Assembly: GCF_000368045.1 (NCBI RefSeq)
Contig: NZ_KB849236.1
Span: 313,926 to 377,925, forward strand
Length of the DNA: 64,000 bases
Reading direction: 5' to 3'
Origin: Acinetobacter johnsonii CIP 64.6
GTDB taxonomy: Bacteria; Pseudomonadota; Gammaproteobacteria; Pseudomonadales; Moraxellaceae
Made by a program: the position numbers and the translations under genes. Below the pieces are notes generated by a model. It searched no databases. It was not told where the DNA came from and worked only from the letters and a program-made list of their open reading frames with translations. Each line of letters opens with the position of its first letter. Positions within the stretch are counted from its first letter, which is position 1. Below, piece by piece: positions 18,612 through 26,817 of this stretch.

Positions 18612-19535
18612 ATGTTCTCGCCAGTTGAGTCCAATCAGGGATTTAATTTTAAACCAGAACTACCCACTAGCTCTGCGTATTATCGTCTGTTGAAAAAGTT
18701 ACGCCGTCAGGTAGGTCATGCCATTCGCGATTTTAAAATGATCGAAGAAGGCGATAAAGTGATGGTCTGCATTTCCGGTGGTAAGGACAGTTATACCTTG
18801 CTCGATATTATGTTGCAGTTTAAACGCATTGCACCGATCAATTTTGATGTGGTGGCTGTGAATTTGGACCAGAAGCAACCCGGTTTCCCTGAGGACGTGT
18901 TACCACGTTATTTAGAAGAGAATAATATTCCCTACTATATCTTAGAAAAAGACACCTACAGCATCACCAAACGTTTAACGCCTGAAGGCAAAACCTACTG
19001 TGCAGTTTGTTCACGCTTACGCCGTGGCTCTTTATACGGCTTTGCGCAAGAAATTGGCGCGACCAAAGTGGCGTTGGGCCATCACCGTGATGATATCTTG
19101 GCGACCTTCTTCTTGAACTTATTCCATGGCGGTAGCTTAAAGGCGATGCCTCCTAAATTGCTATCGTCAGATAAAAAGAACATCTTAATTCGCCCACTGG
19201 CTTATGTGGAAGAAAAAGACATTATTAAATATGCTGAAATGCGCCAGTTCCCGATTATTCCGTGTAACTTGTGTGGTTCTCAGGAAAATCTGCAACGTGC
19301 CATGTTAAATGACATGTTGCGCGAGTGGGATAAAGCGCATCCAAAGCGTTTACACAGTATTTTTGGTGCCTTGCAAAATGTGTCGCCATCGCAGCTGGCA
19401 GACCGTGAGTTATTCGACTTTGAAGCGTTAGATAGCGAACGTGAATTCGACTTTAAAGGTGAAAGTTGTTCAACGGAAGATGAACCGGAGAACAAACGCA
19501 TTAACATGGTTAATCTTGGCTTTGCAGCAGACTAA
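18612..19535 (+). CDS. ttcA: tRNA 2-thiocytidine synthetase TtcA
   Basis: Iron-sulfur enzyme that thiolates cytidine 32 of several tRNAs using ATP. The PP-loop ATP-binding motif S-G-G-K-D-S is at residues 55-60, and two C-x-x-C pairs that hold the cluster are at C130/C133 and C218/C221. The length of 307 is normal. It is a single-gene unit with a terminator after it. Confidence 0.95.
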   Translation: MFSPVESNQGFNFKPELPTSSAYYRLLKKLRRQVGHAIRDFKMIEEGDKVMVCISGGKDSYTLLDIMLQFKRIAPINFDVVAVNLDQKQPGFPEDVLPRYLEENNIPYYILEKDTYSITKRLTPEGKTYCAVCSRLRRGSLYGFAQEIGATKVALGHHRDDILATFFLNLFHGGSLKAMPPKLLSSDKKNILIRPLAYVEEKDIIKYAEMRQFPIIPCNLCGSQENLQRAMLNDMLREWDKAHPKRLHSIFGALQNVSPSQLADRELFDFEALDSEREFDFKGESCSTEDEPENKRINMVNLGFAAD

Positions 19536-19557
19536 TTTTGTCAGTTAAGCCAATGCA

Positions 19558-19590
19558 AAACACCAATCAATGATTGGTGTTTTTTTTATG
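19558..19590 (+). terminator. Terminator of ttcA
   Basis: AACACCAAT / ATTGGTGTT stem around a short loop, followed by a run of eight T residues. Confidence 0.85.
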
Positions 19591-19762
19591 TGGATGATTT
19601 TGATAAACTTTGTATAAGAAATATAAAATATGAACGGTACGTACAAAAAACTTTAGGCACATGTAGGATATACATGCTATAACAATCTCCGAGCATATTT
19701 AGCTTCACAATGATGCCGTCTGGATAGGCAGCACACAACGAACAAAGAATTGAGGAAACATC

Positions 19763-20146
19763 ATGCCTGCTTTTTTAACTGATGATTGGTTTTCAACTGT
19801 AGAAACATTAACTGCTCAAGCGGGGAATCTGAACCTGCCGCCAGCACTTGCGAATCTTGCAATTAACTTAGTTGTTGCTGACAATGCGGGTAATACCGAA
19901 TTATCTTTAGATGGCGGCGCAATTAAAAAAGGCTTGTCTTCAAACGCGAAAACAACCTTGAACATGGATGCTGAAACACTACGTAAAGTGTTCCTTGAGT
20001 TTGATATGGCTGCAGCAATGCAAGCGTTCATGACGGGTAAAATAAAAGTTCAAGGTGATATGTCACAGTTGATGGCATTGCAAACAGCGAAGCCAAGCCA
20101 AGAGCAAAAAGATTTATTTAAGAAAGTGCTTGAGCAAACAGCTTAA
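19763..20146 (+). CDS. SCP2 sterol-carrier-domain protein
   Basis: A 127-residue protein that is almost entirely one SCP2 domain, a hydrophobic-pocket fold that binds lipids or acyl-CoAs. The late motif F-M-T-G-K-I-K-V-Q-G-D-M is the usual hallmark. No signal peptide, so cytosolic. No fatty-acid enzyme is adjacent, and the ligand is unknown. GAGGA precedes the ATG at a good distance. Confidence 0.85.
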   Translation: MPAFLTDDWFSTVETLTAQAGNLNLPPALANLAINLVVADNAGNTELSLDGGAIKKGLSSNAKTTLNMDAETLRKVFLEFDMAAAMQAFMTGKIKVQGDMSQLMALQTAKPSQEQKDLFKKVLEQTA

Positions 20147-20160
20147 GTGTTCTGAAATAA

Positions 20161-20192
20161 AAAAAGCTTACCTTTATAGGTAAGCTTTTTTT
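20161..20192. terminator. Bidirectional terminator
   Basis: Perfect 12-bp stem AAAAAGCTTACC / GGTAAGCTTTTT with a 6-nt loop, between convergent genes. Confidence 0.92.
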
Positions 20193-20213
20193 TATGCCGA
20201 TAGAGAGGATCTT

Positions 20214-21326
20214 TTAGATATTGACCAACTGCGGCGTGGTTTTAATGTGCTCAAGATAAGCTCGGATACGCGTCACATACTGAAGTGCTTGGCGGTAGCG
20301 ACCATTCTTCGCTTGGTTATGCTCTAAGTAAGCATACAAATTGAGCCAGTTATTTGGGTCTTTACCTTGTGCCTGAATGCGTTTTTGAATCTGATTCACC
20401 GCACCCGGTCCCATATTGTACGCAACCAGTGCATACCAGTTCCGGTCAGGAAAGGGGATATCATCATAGCGACTCAGCATTTGGTCGTAGTACTTGGCAC
20501 CACCTTGAATGCTTTGCGCTGGATCGGTACGGTTACTCACACCCATGGCTTTGGCTGTGCTATTGGTCAACATCATCAAACCACGTACACCCGTGGGAGA
20601 AACGGAGTTCGGCTTAAGATAAGACTCTTGATAACCAATCGCTGCCAATAAGTGCCAATCTAAATCGTACTTTTGCGCTGTGCTTTTAAAACTGGCCTTA
20701 TAGATTGGCATACGCTGACGCAAATCGCGTTGAATCGTATTCCAGTTTTCAGGCTTCACGACATTACGGTTGTAAAAAGAGGCTAATTGACCAATTGAAC
20801 CAGATTGTTTACCACGGCAGACAAATCCACTCGCCGTTTGCGTCAATGGATCATTCGCATGTTTAAACACCCAGTTCAGCTCAGTATTGAGGCCATTTTT
20901 ACGTAAAACGTTTAAATCACCACAAGTAGCAGAAAAGGTTGCGAGACTTTTTTGCTCAATCGTTTGAACACTTGCCGTCGTCATTGCAAAATTTGCTTTG
21001 CCCTGTGCTACCCATTTAAGTGCTGTAGCATTATCGGGGACGGTTTTGAAGTCTAGCTTTACATTTAAGCTGTCTGCATAGTTACGTGCAAGGTCATAAC
21101 CAAAACCATGCAAATGCTGACCATCTTTAAAAACGGTCGTTGGGTTTTCCACTGAAACGACAGTCAATTTATTATGATTGACGACGTTATCATATTGGTA
21201 GGTCTTACTTGCATTAATACTATGAAATGGAATTAACAAAGTACTTAAAGCAAGGGCTTTCAACGGGAGAGAGAAAGTTAATGAATTAAGGCAAAGCCTC
21301 GATCCAGAAGTTGAACTACTGTGCAT
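20214..21326 (-). CDS. MltF-like lytic transglycosylase
   Basis: A signal-bearing periplasmic protein in which a shortened solute-binding-protein-like region (about residues 50-150, with G-F-G-Y-D-L-A) precedes an SLT transglycosylase domain (about 205-350). The catalytic Glu is in G-Y-Q-E-S-Y-L, followed by S-P-T-G-V-R-G-L-M-M-L-T and Y-N-M-G-P-G-A-V. This is the MltF arrangement, but at 370 residues it is shorter than the roughly 500-residue E. coli MltF because the binding-protein part is abbreviated. Together with the SLT gene 2 kb away, this stretch carries two peptidoglycan hydrolases. Confidence 0.85.
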   Translation of the reverse strand: MHSSSTSGSRLCLNSLTFSLPLKALALSTLLIPFHSINASKTYQYDNVVNHNKLTVVSVENPTTVFKDGQHLHGFGYDLARNYADSLNVKLDFKTVPDNATALKWVAQGKANFAMTTASVQTIEQKSLATFSATCGDLNVLRKNGLNTELNWVFKHANDPLTQTASGFVCRGKQSGSIGQLASFYNRNVVKPENWNTIQRDLRQRMPIYKASFKSTAQKYDLDWHLLAAIGYQESYLKPNSVSPTGVRGLMMLTNSTAKAMGVSNRTDPAQSIQGGAKYYDQMLSRYDDIPFPDRNWYALVAYNMGPGAVNQIQKRIQAQGKDPNNWLNLYAYLEHNQAKNGRYRQALQYVTRIRAYLEHIKTTPQLVNI

Positions 21327-21691
21327 GTTGTCTCCGCTACAAGTAATTTATGCCCTAGAACGCAAAGGCAAAAACATGCCTTAAAACGAGTTCAAGTTGT
21401 CTAAATTCAATAAGAGGTTGGGCATTCATGACGTCATTCAAAATGACATGGGATTAAGAAGATTATGTAGAAAAACTACATAGATTAAAAAATAGGCAAC
21501 TAATTTAAGATGTGCGCATAATATATATCAATTTTAAAAGTGTCAAATTTTGTGCAATATTTTTTTGAAAAATGTAACATAACAATTTAATTTAATTCAG
21601 GAATTTATTTTATAAACTTCTGTTGTGGAGAAATAAGGGATAAAATAATCCTTTGTTGTAAATCAATAAGCAGATTTAGACGGCATTCATC
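21327..21691. other. 365-bp divergent intergenic region (mltF-like / greB)
   Basis: AT-rich, no gene seen. It holds the palindrome ATGACGTCAT at 21428-21437, overlapping a second dyad GTCATT / AATGAC at 21433-21447; either could be an operator. Promoters for both flanking genes must lie here, but I cannot place them with confidence. Confidence 0.4.
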
Positions 21692-22186
21692 ATGAAATCA
21701 AACTTAATTACACGTGCAGGTCACGACAAATTGGTGGCGGAATTAAAGCAGCTTTGGCATGAAGAACGCCCTGAAATTACCAAGAAAGTAAACTGGGCGG
21801 CGAGCCTTGGCGACCGTAGTGAAAACGCGGATTATCAGTACAACAAACAGATCTTACGTAAGATTGATCGACGGGTTCGCTACTTGGGAAAACGCCTCGA
21901 AGAACTTCGTATTATCGACTTTTCTGAAGAGCAGGCTGGCAAGATTTATTTTGGCGCTTGGGTCGAAATTGAAAATGACGCAGGGGAACAAAAAACCTTA
22001 CGCATCGTCGGAGTAGATGAAATTTACGATCATCACCCGCAGCACATCTCCATCGACTCGCCGATGGCACGTGCTTTACTGTCCAAACAAGTCGATGATG
22101 AAATTGAAGTGTTGACGCCAACTGGAAAAAAACACTGGTATGTCAATTCAATTCGTTATGACAGACCTGAAAGTTCAGAGAACTAA
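21692..22186 (+). CDS. greB: Transcription elongation factor GreB
   Basis: Binds in the secondary channel of RNA polymerase and stimulates cleavage of backtracked RNA. The N-terminal coiled coil (residues 1-75) carries the catalytic acidic tip in L-G-D-R-S-E-N-A-D-Y, and the C-terminal FKBP-like domain follows. The G-A-W-V-E-I-E-N-D style junction and overall length (164) match GreB better than GreA. Monocistronic, followed by two tRNA genes. Confidence 0.9.
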   Translation: MKSNLITRAGHDKLVAELKQLWHEERPEITKKVNWAASLGDRSENADYQYNKQILRKIDRRVRYLGKRLEELRIIDFSEEQAGKIYFGAWVEIENDAGEQKTLRIVGVDEIYDHHPQHISIDSPMARALLSKQVDDEIEVLTPTGKKHWYVNSIRYDRPESSEN

Positions 22187-22237
22187 AAGATTTTGTTTTA
22201 ATTTTAGCCACTTGGTGTGATTTTTGAAGAAAAGTAT

Positions 22238-22266
22238 TTGCCAAGTAGATTGAATGTTTATATGAT
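22238..22266 (+). promoter_or_regulatory. Promoter of the first tRNA-Ser gene
   Basis: TTGCCA (22238-22243), 17-bp spacer, TATGAT (22261-22266), ten bases upstream of the mature 5' end. Confidence 0.75.
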
Positions 22267-22275
22267 GTCGCCCAT

Positions 22276-22365
22276 GGAAGCGTGGCAGAGCGGTTTAATG
22301 CACCGGTCTTGAAAACCGACGAGGGTGTGAGTCCTCCGTGAGTTCGAATCTCACCGCTTCCGCCA
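22276..22365 (+). tRNA. tRNA-Ser (anticodon TGA), copy 1
   Basis: A 90-nt class II tRNA with encoded CCA. The acceptor stem GGAAGCG / CGCTTCC is perfect, the anticodon loop CTTGAAA at 22308-22314 gives anticodon TGA (22310-22312, reading UCN serine codons), the long variable arm is present, and the T-loop is GTTCGAATC. Position 27-43 at the base of the anticodon stem is a C-A mismatch. It is identical to the second copy 310 bp downstream. Confidence 0.97.
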
Positions 22366-22370
22366 AATTC

Positions 22371-22400
22371 AAAAACCCTGACTAAGTCAGGGTTTTTTTT
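22371..22400 (+). terminator. Terminator of tRNA-Ser copy 1
   Basis: Perfect 12-bp stem AAAAACCCTGAC / GTCAGGGTTTTT with a TAA loop and T-run, 5 bp after the CCA end. Confidence 0.92.
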
Positions 22401-22547
22401 ATGCCTTTTTTAAAGTTAATTTTTAAAAGATGCCAGAGTTATTGATCAATTTTCCATCCTATAGAGGCTGTAAATTTAATATCTTATTGAGATTGAACAT
22501 TTTTTAGCTGAATAGTGGCTTTTTGCAGGCCGTGAGATGAAAAATAT

Positions 22548-22576
22548 TTGCCAAAAAATATTTTTATTTATATGAT
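22548..22576 (+). promoter_or_regulatory. Promoter of the second tRNA-Ser gene
   Basis: TTGCCA (22548-22553), 17-bp spacer, TATGAT (22571-22576): the same hexamers and spacing as copy 1, shifted by exactly 310 bp. Confidence 0.75.
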
Positions 22577-22585
22577 AGCGCCCAT

Positions 22586-22675
22586 GGAAGCGTGGCAGAG
22601 CGGTTTAATGCACCGGTCTTGAAAACCGACGAGGGTGTGAGTCCTCCGTGAGTTCGAATCTCACCGCTTCCGCCA
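22586..22675 (+). tRNA. tRNA-Ser (anticodon TGA), copy 2
   Basis: Base-for-base identical to copy 1 over 90 nt, including CCA; the anticodon is at 22620-22622. Unlike copy 1 it has no terminator right after it: the next one is about 115 nt away. Confidence 0.97.
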
Positions 22676-22790
22676 AATTATTTTTAAATACAAACTAAAA
22701 TTAATCAGTAATCAATAACCCAAGTTTAAGTTGGGCCATTACGGCAAGTAGTGTGGGGCACACCACATAGATCGGCAGTGATCAAATTCT

Positions 22791-22828
22791 AAAAAAAGCA
22801 GTTAGACTTTCTCTTACTGCTTTTTTTT
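22791..22828 (+). terminator. Terminator downstream of tRNA-Ser copy 2
   Basis: GCAGT / ACTGC and AGA / TCT stems with a single mismatch, flanked by A7 and T8 tracts. Confidence 0.8.
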
Positions 22829-23231
22829 ATTTAAGGTATTTAACCTTCTTTTATAGTATTCAGCTATAGCTTGAGTTGTCCAACACGATCCCTTTTTAGA
22901 TTCGCTATTCGTTTTCAGACAAGCAGTTATAGAGACTACACTGCTGTGCCATGTAGTAGTCGTTTTGGTAGATCAGTTTTTCGAAAGTTTCTCAATTTCA
23001 TCTGAGCGGTTTTTAGCATCCTTCGTTTGGTTTATCTAGCAACTTCTTACATATAAGTTGGAACTACATATGCTTTGTAAAAGTATAGAGCGATTGTTCC
23101 GTTTCGCTTTTTATCCACTGTCATTGTAATGGGGTGATTGAAGGGCATTCTTCCGTTTTTGATTCATCTGATATTTCCTTCATTAAATAAGCAAAGGTGA
23201 CTTGCATATTTTTACAGATTCTATAAATTAG

Positions 23232-23245
23232 GTAGATCGGTCTAC
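23232..23245. promoter_or_regulatory. TetR-type operator (dyad GTAGA-N4-TCTAC)
   Basis: GTAGATCGGTCTAC sits 13 bp before the ATG of the TetR gene. It resembles the TAGAC/GTCTA-type operators of NemR-like repressors, so the repressor probably controls itself and the co-transcribed exporter. Confidence 0.6.
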
Positions 23246-23258
23246 TTAGTTGAGTGTG

Positions 23259-23837
23259 ATGAATACGAAAACTGCGAAACAGAAAATTTTAGATGCAGCC
23301 GCGATTTTGTTTTATAACGATGGAATCACCAGTACAGGGATTAACAGCATTACCGATAAGGCTAAAGTTGCCAAAATGTCCTTATATAATAATTTTCCAA
23401 CCAAGGCTGACTTGATCACCTCTTATATAGAAGCACGGCATCAAGAGTGGTTAGATTTGTATGCACTTCGAAACCAACAAGCGCATACCCCTATTGATAA
23501 AATTGTCGCGGTTTTTGAAGCCTATCAAGACCATGCTGAGTTTGCCTATGAAAAAGGTTTTCGGGGCTGTGGTTTGTTGAATGCTGCTGCTGAGTTCCCA
23601 GCGCACAGCGCCGAGCGCTTGGCTGTGAAAGCGCATAAGGATGAAATTGAAAACATTATCTCTACACAGCTTGCTCTTATCATTTTGGATGCAGACAAGG
23701 TCAAACAAATGGCTTTGTTGTTGTCTTTTGTTTTAGAGGGATCGATTGCGCGAGCAGGCTTGGAAAGCTCGAGTGAAAAAGTACAAGCTGCAACAGCGAT
23801 GGTGAAAACACTTTTAGTACAGGAAATCAGTACGTGA
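23259..23837 (+). CDS. TetR-family transcriptional regulator
   Basis: Residues 1-50 form a TetR helix-turn-helix (K-I-L-D-A-A-A-x-L-F-Y-N-D-G-I-T-S-T-G, then A-K-V-A-K-M-S-L-Y-N-N-F-P-T-K). The rest is a helical ligand-binding domain with a G-C-G-L-L-N-A-A-A-E-F motif seen in many TetR regulators of small-molecule exporters. I use the ATG at 23259 rather than a TTG at 23250. Its stop overlaps the GTG of the transporter (GTGA), so the two are coupled and the regulator probably controls the exporter. Confidence 0.88.
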   Translation: MNTKTAKQKILDAAAILFYNDGITSTGINSITDKAKVAKMSLYNNFPTKADLITSYIEARHQEWLDLYALRNQQAHTPIDKIVAVFEAYQDHAEFAYEKGFRGCGLLNAAAEFPAHSAERLAVKAHKDEIENIISTQLALIILDADKVKQMALLLSFVLEGSIARAGLESSSEKVQAATAMVKTLLVQEIST

Positions 23838-24739
23838 ATCAGTCTGTTTCTGCGGTACCGAATTATGGTTTTATCGCGGTGCTGTTCGCTGCTTTTCTAT
23901 GGGGAACGACGGGCACAGTCGCATCTTTTGCACCTAATTTGAGTCCTTTGGCTGTTGGTGCTGCCGCCATGGGCGGTGGTGGACTGTTACAGGCACTTTT
24001 GGCACGAAAAAGTATTATCTACCATCTGGCACATATCAAAGCCAATGCGGTGATACTCGGTGTAGGCGTAATTGCGGTTTTTATTTATCCTTTGGCCTTT
24101 TATTCATCGATGCACTATGCAGGCATCACCATTGGTACGGTCGTGTCGATTGGTACGGCGCCTTTATTTACTGCACTTTTAGAAAGGGTGTTTGACCGAA
24201 AAGCACTTTCGATGACATGGCTGATGAGTTTCGTATTGGGAGTGACGGGCGTTGCGCTACTTTCTCTCGGGGAATCACATGCTGTAGCAACCACGGAGCA
24301 TTTGTCCCAAAATCGACAAATGTTGGGTATTGCTTTAGGGGCGGTTGCGGGATTGACCTATGCTTTATATTCTTGGGCGGCAAAACGAATGATTGACCAA
24401 GGAATGGATGCAAAAGCGTCTATGGGGCTCATCTTCGGACTTGGTTCTTTATTATTACTTCCGACTTTATGGATAACAGGTTCAAACTTGTTTGAAGAAA
24501 ACATCAACCTTTATGTCGTGGGTTATATGATGTTGATCCCAATGTTTTTGGGCTATGTTTTATTTGGATATGGCTTAAAAACCGTGCCTGCCAGTAAAGC
24601 TATTACTTTGACCTTGTTTGAGCCTTTGATTGCCGCTGTATTTGCAATCCTGTTGGTGGGAGAACAACTTGCACCAATCGGCTGGATTGGGATGGTTTTA
24701 ATTTCAATCTGCTTAGCATTGCAGACTAAAGCAAAGTAA
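23834..24739 (+). CDS. EamA/DMT-family exporter
   Basis: Ten hydrophobic helices in two EamA repeats, with F-L-W-G-T-T-G-T in the first helix. Members of this drug/metabolite transporter superfamily export amino acids, metabolites or toxic compounds. It starts with GTG overlapping the last codon of the TetR gene by four bases. The specific substrate cannot be read; the tight coupling to a TetR regulator suggests an inducible exporter. Confidence 0.88.
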   Translation: MNQSVSAVPNYGFIAVLFAAFLWGTTGTVASFAPNLSPLAVGAAAMGGGGLLQALLARKSIIYHLAHIKANAVILGVGVIAVFIYPLAFYSSMHYAGITIGTVVSIGTAPLFTALLERVFDRKALSMTWLMSFVLGVTGVALLSLGESHAVATTEHLSQNRQMLGIALGAVAGLTYALYSWAAKRMIDQGMDAKASMGLIFGLGSLLLLPTLWITGSNLFEENINLYVVGYMMLIPMFLGYVLFGYGLKTVPASKAITLTLFEPLIAAVFAILLVGEQLAPIGWIGMVLISICLALQTKAK

Positions 24740-24799
24740 ATTTTTTGCTTCAGACATTCGTTGGCGCATAAAGCATAATTGCTGGGTGTCGGGAAATCT

Positions 24800-24832
24800 G
24801 ATGCCTAGTTGGACTAAGCATCAATTTTATTT
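24800..24832 (+). terminator. Possible terminator after the exporter gene
   Basis: Interrupted dyad GATGC-TAGT / ACTA-GCATC with a 3-nt loop and one mismatch, followed by AATTTTATTT. Confidence 0.5.
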
Positions 24833-24861
24833 CAGTGAAATGGGCTATATACCTTAAATCC

Positions 24862-26010
24862 TTAGAGGTATTTAAGAATGCGAATGTGTTTGTTTTTATG
24901 TTTAAAGGCTGAGAATTTCAACATCAACGGATAGAGAGCCACAGTTAAAATAATCGAAATGAGCCAGAGGGTGGAGACATGATCGACTCCGAAGTATTCG
25001 CCATGGGTCGTGCCAAACAGTGCGACCGCAATGAGATAGAGGGCTTTCAGCACATATAAGTGTACGATATAGAAGAACATTGGCACGGAACCAAAGACAA
25101 TCAAGGGTTTGACCCAAGGTTTACTTTCAACCTTTTGAAGTAACACTAATAGGATTAAACTTAGTCCGACATTCCATAAAATAAACAGCAGCGATGGTGG
25201 ATACTTGGTCAGATTTAAAAAACTCATAACGGTTTCAGTGCTGGTCGGCATGATTGACCATGCTTGGTCGCCATAGAGATTGATCACTCTTAAAACGATA
25301 AATAGATTGATACTGGCAAGCCCGAAGCCTAACAAGATTTGATTTCTTTTTGCGACATCGTCTGTACTGTTAAATATGGTATGACCGATGCAATAGCCGA
25401 GGGTAATCACCCCAATCCAAGGCAGTACAGGGTAAGAGGTTCTAAAACGAATCAGATCTCCAAATTCGATCCAACCACGTTCATGCAAAATAAACCACAT
25501 ATTTTGCAGGATCGGCATCTGTGAAAATGACACTTGATCCAGCGCATTATGTCCAAAAATAATGCTGAGACTGATCACCCAGAGCCATTTTTGCGATAGC
25601 CCAATCAAGCCTGCTAAAACCACCATACTGAGACCAATGGCCCAAATCACTTGTAAATAGATGACATCGGGCGGGAACTGTCCAGTCCAAGCGAAGTTGA
25701 TAATGATTAGTTCGAGAAAAATTAGAAATAGACCGCGCTTGAGTAAAAATTCACGGGTCATTTGAACACTGTTGTTTTTTGCTTGGTAAAGATAAGCTGA
25801 TAAGCCTGTTAAAACCACAAAAACAGGGGCACATAAGTGAGCCAAGATTCGGCTAAAGAAAAGGGATTCTTCGGTTCCTGGAATCAGCATCGGGTCGGGG
25901 ACTTGCTGGTGGAGATAAAAAGTTTCTCTGACATGGTCGACCATCATAATCAGAATAACCAGTCCTCTGAGGGCGTCAATCGCTTGTAAACGTTGTGAAG
26001 GTGTAGACAT
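24862..26010 (-). CDS. DUF1624 (HGSNAT-like) membrane protein
   Basis: About ten transmembrane helices. The N-terminal signature R-L-Q-A-I-D-A-L-R-G-L-V-I-L-I-M-M-V-D-H identifies the DUF1624/heparan-alpha-glucosaminide N-acetyltransferase-like family, part of the broader acyltransferase-3-like membrane proteins. The acceptor is unknown. It is divergent from the NemR-like TetR gene, whose operator lies between the two. Confidence 0.85.
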   Translation of the reverse strand: MSTPSQRLQAIDALRGLVILIMMVDHVRETFYLHQQVPDPMLIPGTEESLFFSRILAHLCAPVFVVLTGLSAYLYQAKNNSVQMTREFLLKRGLFLIFLELIIINFAWTGQFPPDVIYLQVIWAIGLSMVVLAGLIGLSQKWLWVISLSIIFGHNALDQVSFSQMPILQNMWFILHERGWIEFGDLIRFRTSYPVLPWIGVITLGYCIGHTIFNSTDDVAKRNQILLGFGLASINLFIVLRVINLYGDQAWSIMPTSTETVMSFLNLTKYPPSLLFILWNVGLSLILLVLLQKVESKPWVKPLIVFGSVPMFFYIVHLYVLKALYLIAVALFGTTHGEYFGVDHVSTLWLISIILTVALYPLMLKFSAFKHKNKHIRILKYL

Positions 26011-26144
26011 AAGATGAATTGAAAATTAGTGTTATGGTATAATGTAACATTTATTTCAATCATTTATATCTAAAATTTAATCAGCAAAATTTATATGTAA
26101 TCCAATGGTTCGAGATGAAGTATCAAAGTTAGATGCATTATTTT

Positions 26145-26161
26145 ATAGACGACTGGTCTAT
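26145..26161. promoter_or_regulatory. TetR-type operator (dyad ATAGAC-N5-GTCTAT)
   Basis: Six-base perfect arms around GACTG, 20 bp upstream of the TetR ATG, in the intergenic region shared with the divergent DUF1624 gene. It is of the same type as the dyad at 23232-23245. Confidence 0.65.
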
Positions 26162-26181
26162 TATTGATTTATAGTGTGGAT

Positions 26182-26814
26182 ATGAAACGATCAGATAAAA
26201 GTGAAGCAACACGACTACACATTTTAAATAGCAGTTTTCAACTGGTATTACATAAAGGTTTTGTTGGAGTGGGCTTACAGGAAATTCTAAAGAATTGTGA
26301 TGTGCCGAAAGGTTCATTCTATTATTACTTTGCTTCGAAAGAGGCTTTCGGCTGTGCGCTACTTCAGCAGTATCTGGCCGACTATAAAGTCAAAATCGAT
26401 CAGCTGATACAGCAAGAACAGCGAAGCGCCTATGCAAGTCTCGTGGCACTTTGGCAAGCATGGATTGATAACCCATCGCATATTGAAAGTGATGTTGAAC
26501 ATCATAGCGATGGGGGATGGGCGGAGAACTGTCTGATCGTCAAGTTGGCAGCAGAAGTCTCAGATTTATCTGAAGATATGCGTCAGATTTTGAACTTCGG
26601 GGTGCGTAAGTTAACAGAACGTATTTCGGGTCTAATCCAAGCCGGGCAGCAAGATGGTTCAATTCCAGCGCATATTGACGCTGAAAAAATGGCACAAACC
26701 ATGTATCAATTGTGGTTGGGAGCAGCTTTATTGGCAAGACTGGCCCGAGATAAGCAGCCCCTTTACCTCGCTTTGGAAACTACCCAACAACTATTACAGC
26801 CGATAAAGGAATAG
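26182..26814 (+). CDS. TetR-family regulator, NemR/AcuR-like
   Basis: The helix-turn-helix segment (residues 8-50) includes G-F-V-G-V-G-L-Q-E-I-L and V-P-K-G-S-F-Y-Y-Y-F-A-S-K-E-A-F-G, as in NemR, which in E. coli senses electrophiles such as methylglyoxal, quinones and N-ethylmaleimide through a cysteine. Here C36 lies in the same helix as the motif N-C-D-V-P, and a second cysteine is in E-N-C-L-I. The ATG at 26182 is preferred over a TTG at 26164. The gene leads an operon with an MDR oxidoreductase and a DUF1304 protein, fitting an electrophile response. Confidence 0.88.
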   Translation: MKRSDKSEATRLHILNSSFQLVLHKGFVGVGLQEILKNCDVPKGSFYYYFASKEAFGCALLQQYLADYKVKIDQLIQQEQRSAYASLVALWQAWIDNPSHIESDVEHHSDGGWAENCLIVKLAAEVSDLSEDMRQILNFGVRKLTERISGLIQAGQQDGSIPAHIDAEKMAQTMYQLWLGAALLARLARDKQPLYLALETTQQLLQPIKE

Positions 26815-26817
26815 CAA

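Larger units (their letters stand above)
22676..23258. other. 583-bp region between tRNA-Ser copy 2 and the TetR gene
   Basis: No protein-coding gene that I can support. The first 115 nt contain small dyads (CCCAA / TTGGG near 22720 and GTGTG / CACAC near 22753) and end in a strong terminator, so they may be a transcribed tail or a small RNA. From 22830 to 23230 the sequence is undistinguished and may hold decayed coding DNA. A TetR-type operator lies at 23232-23245. Confidence 0.4.
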
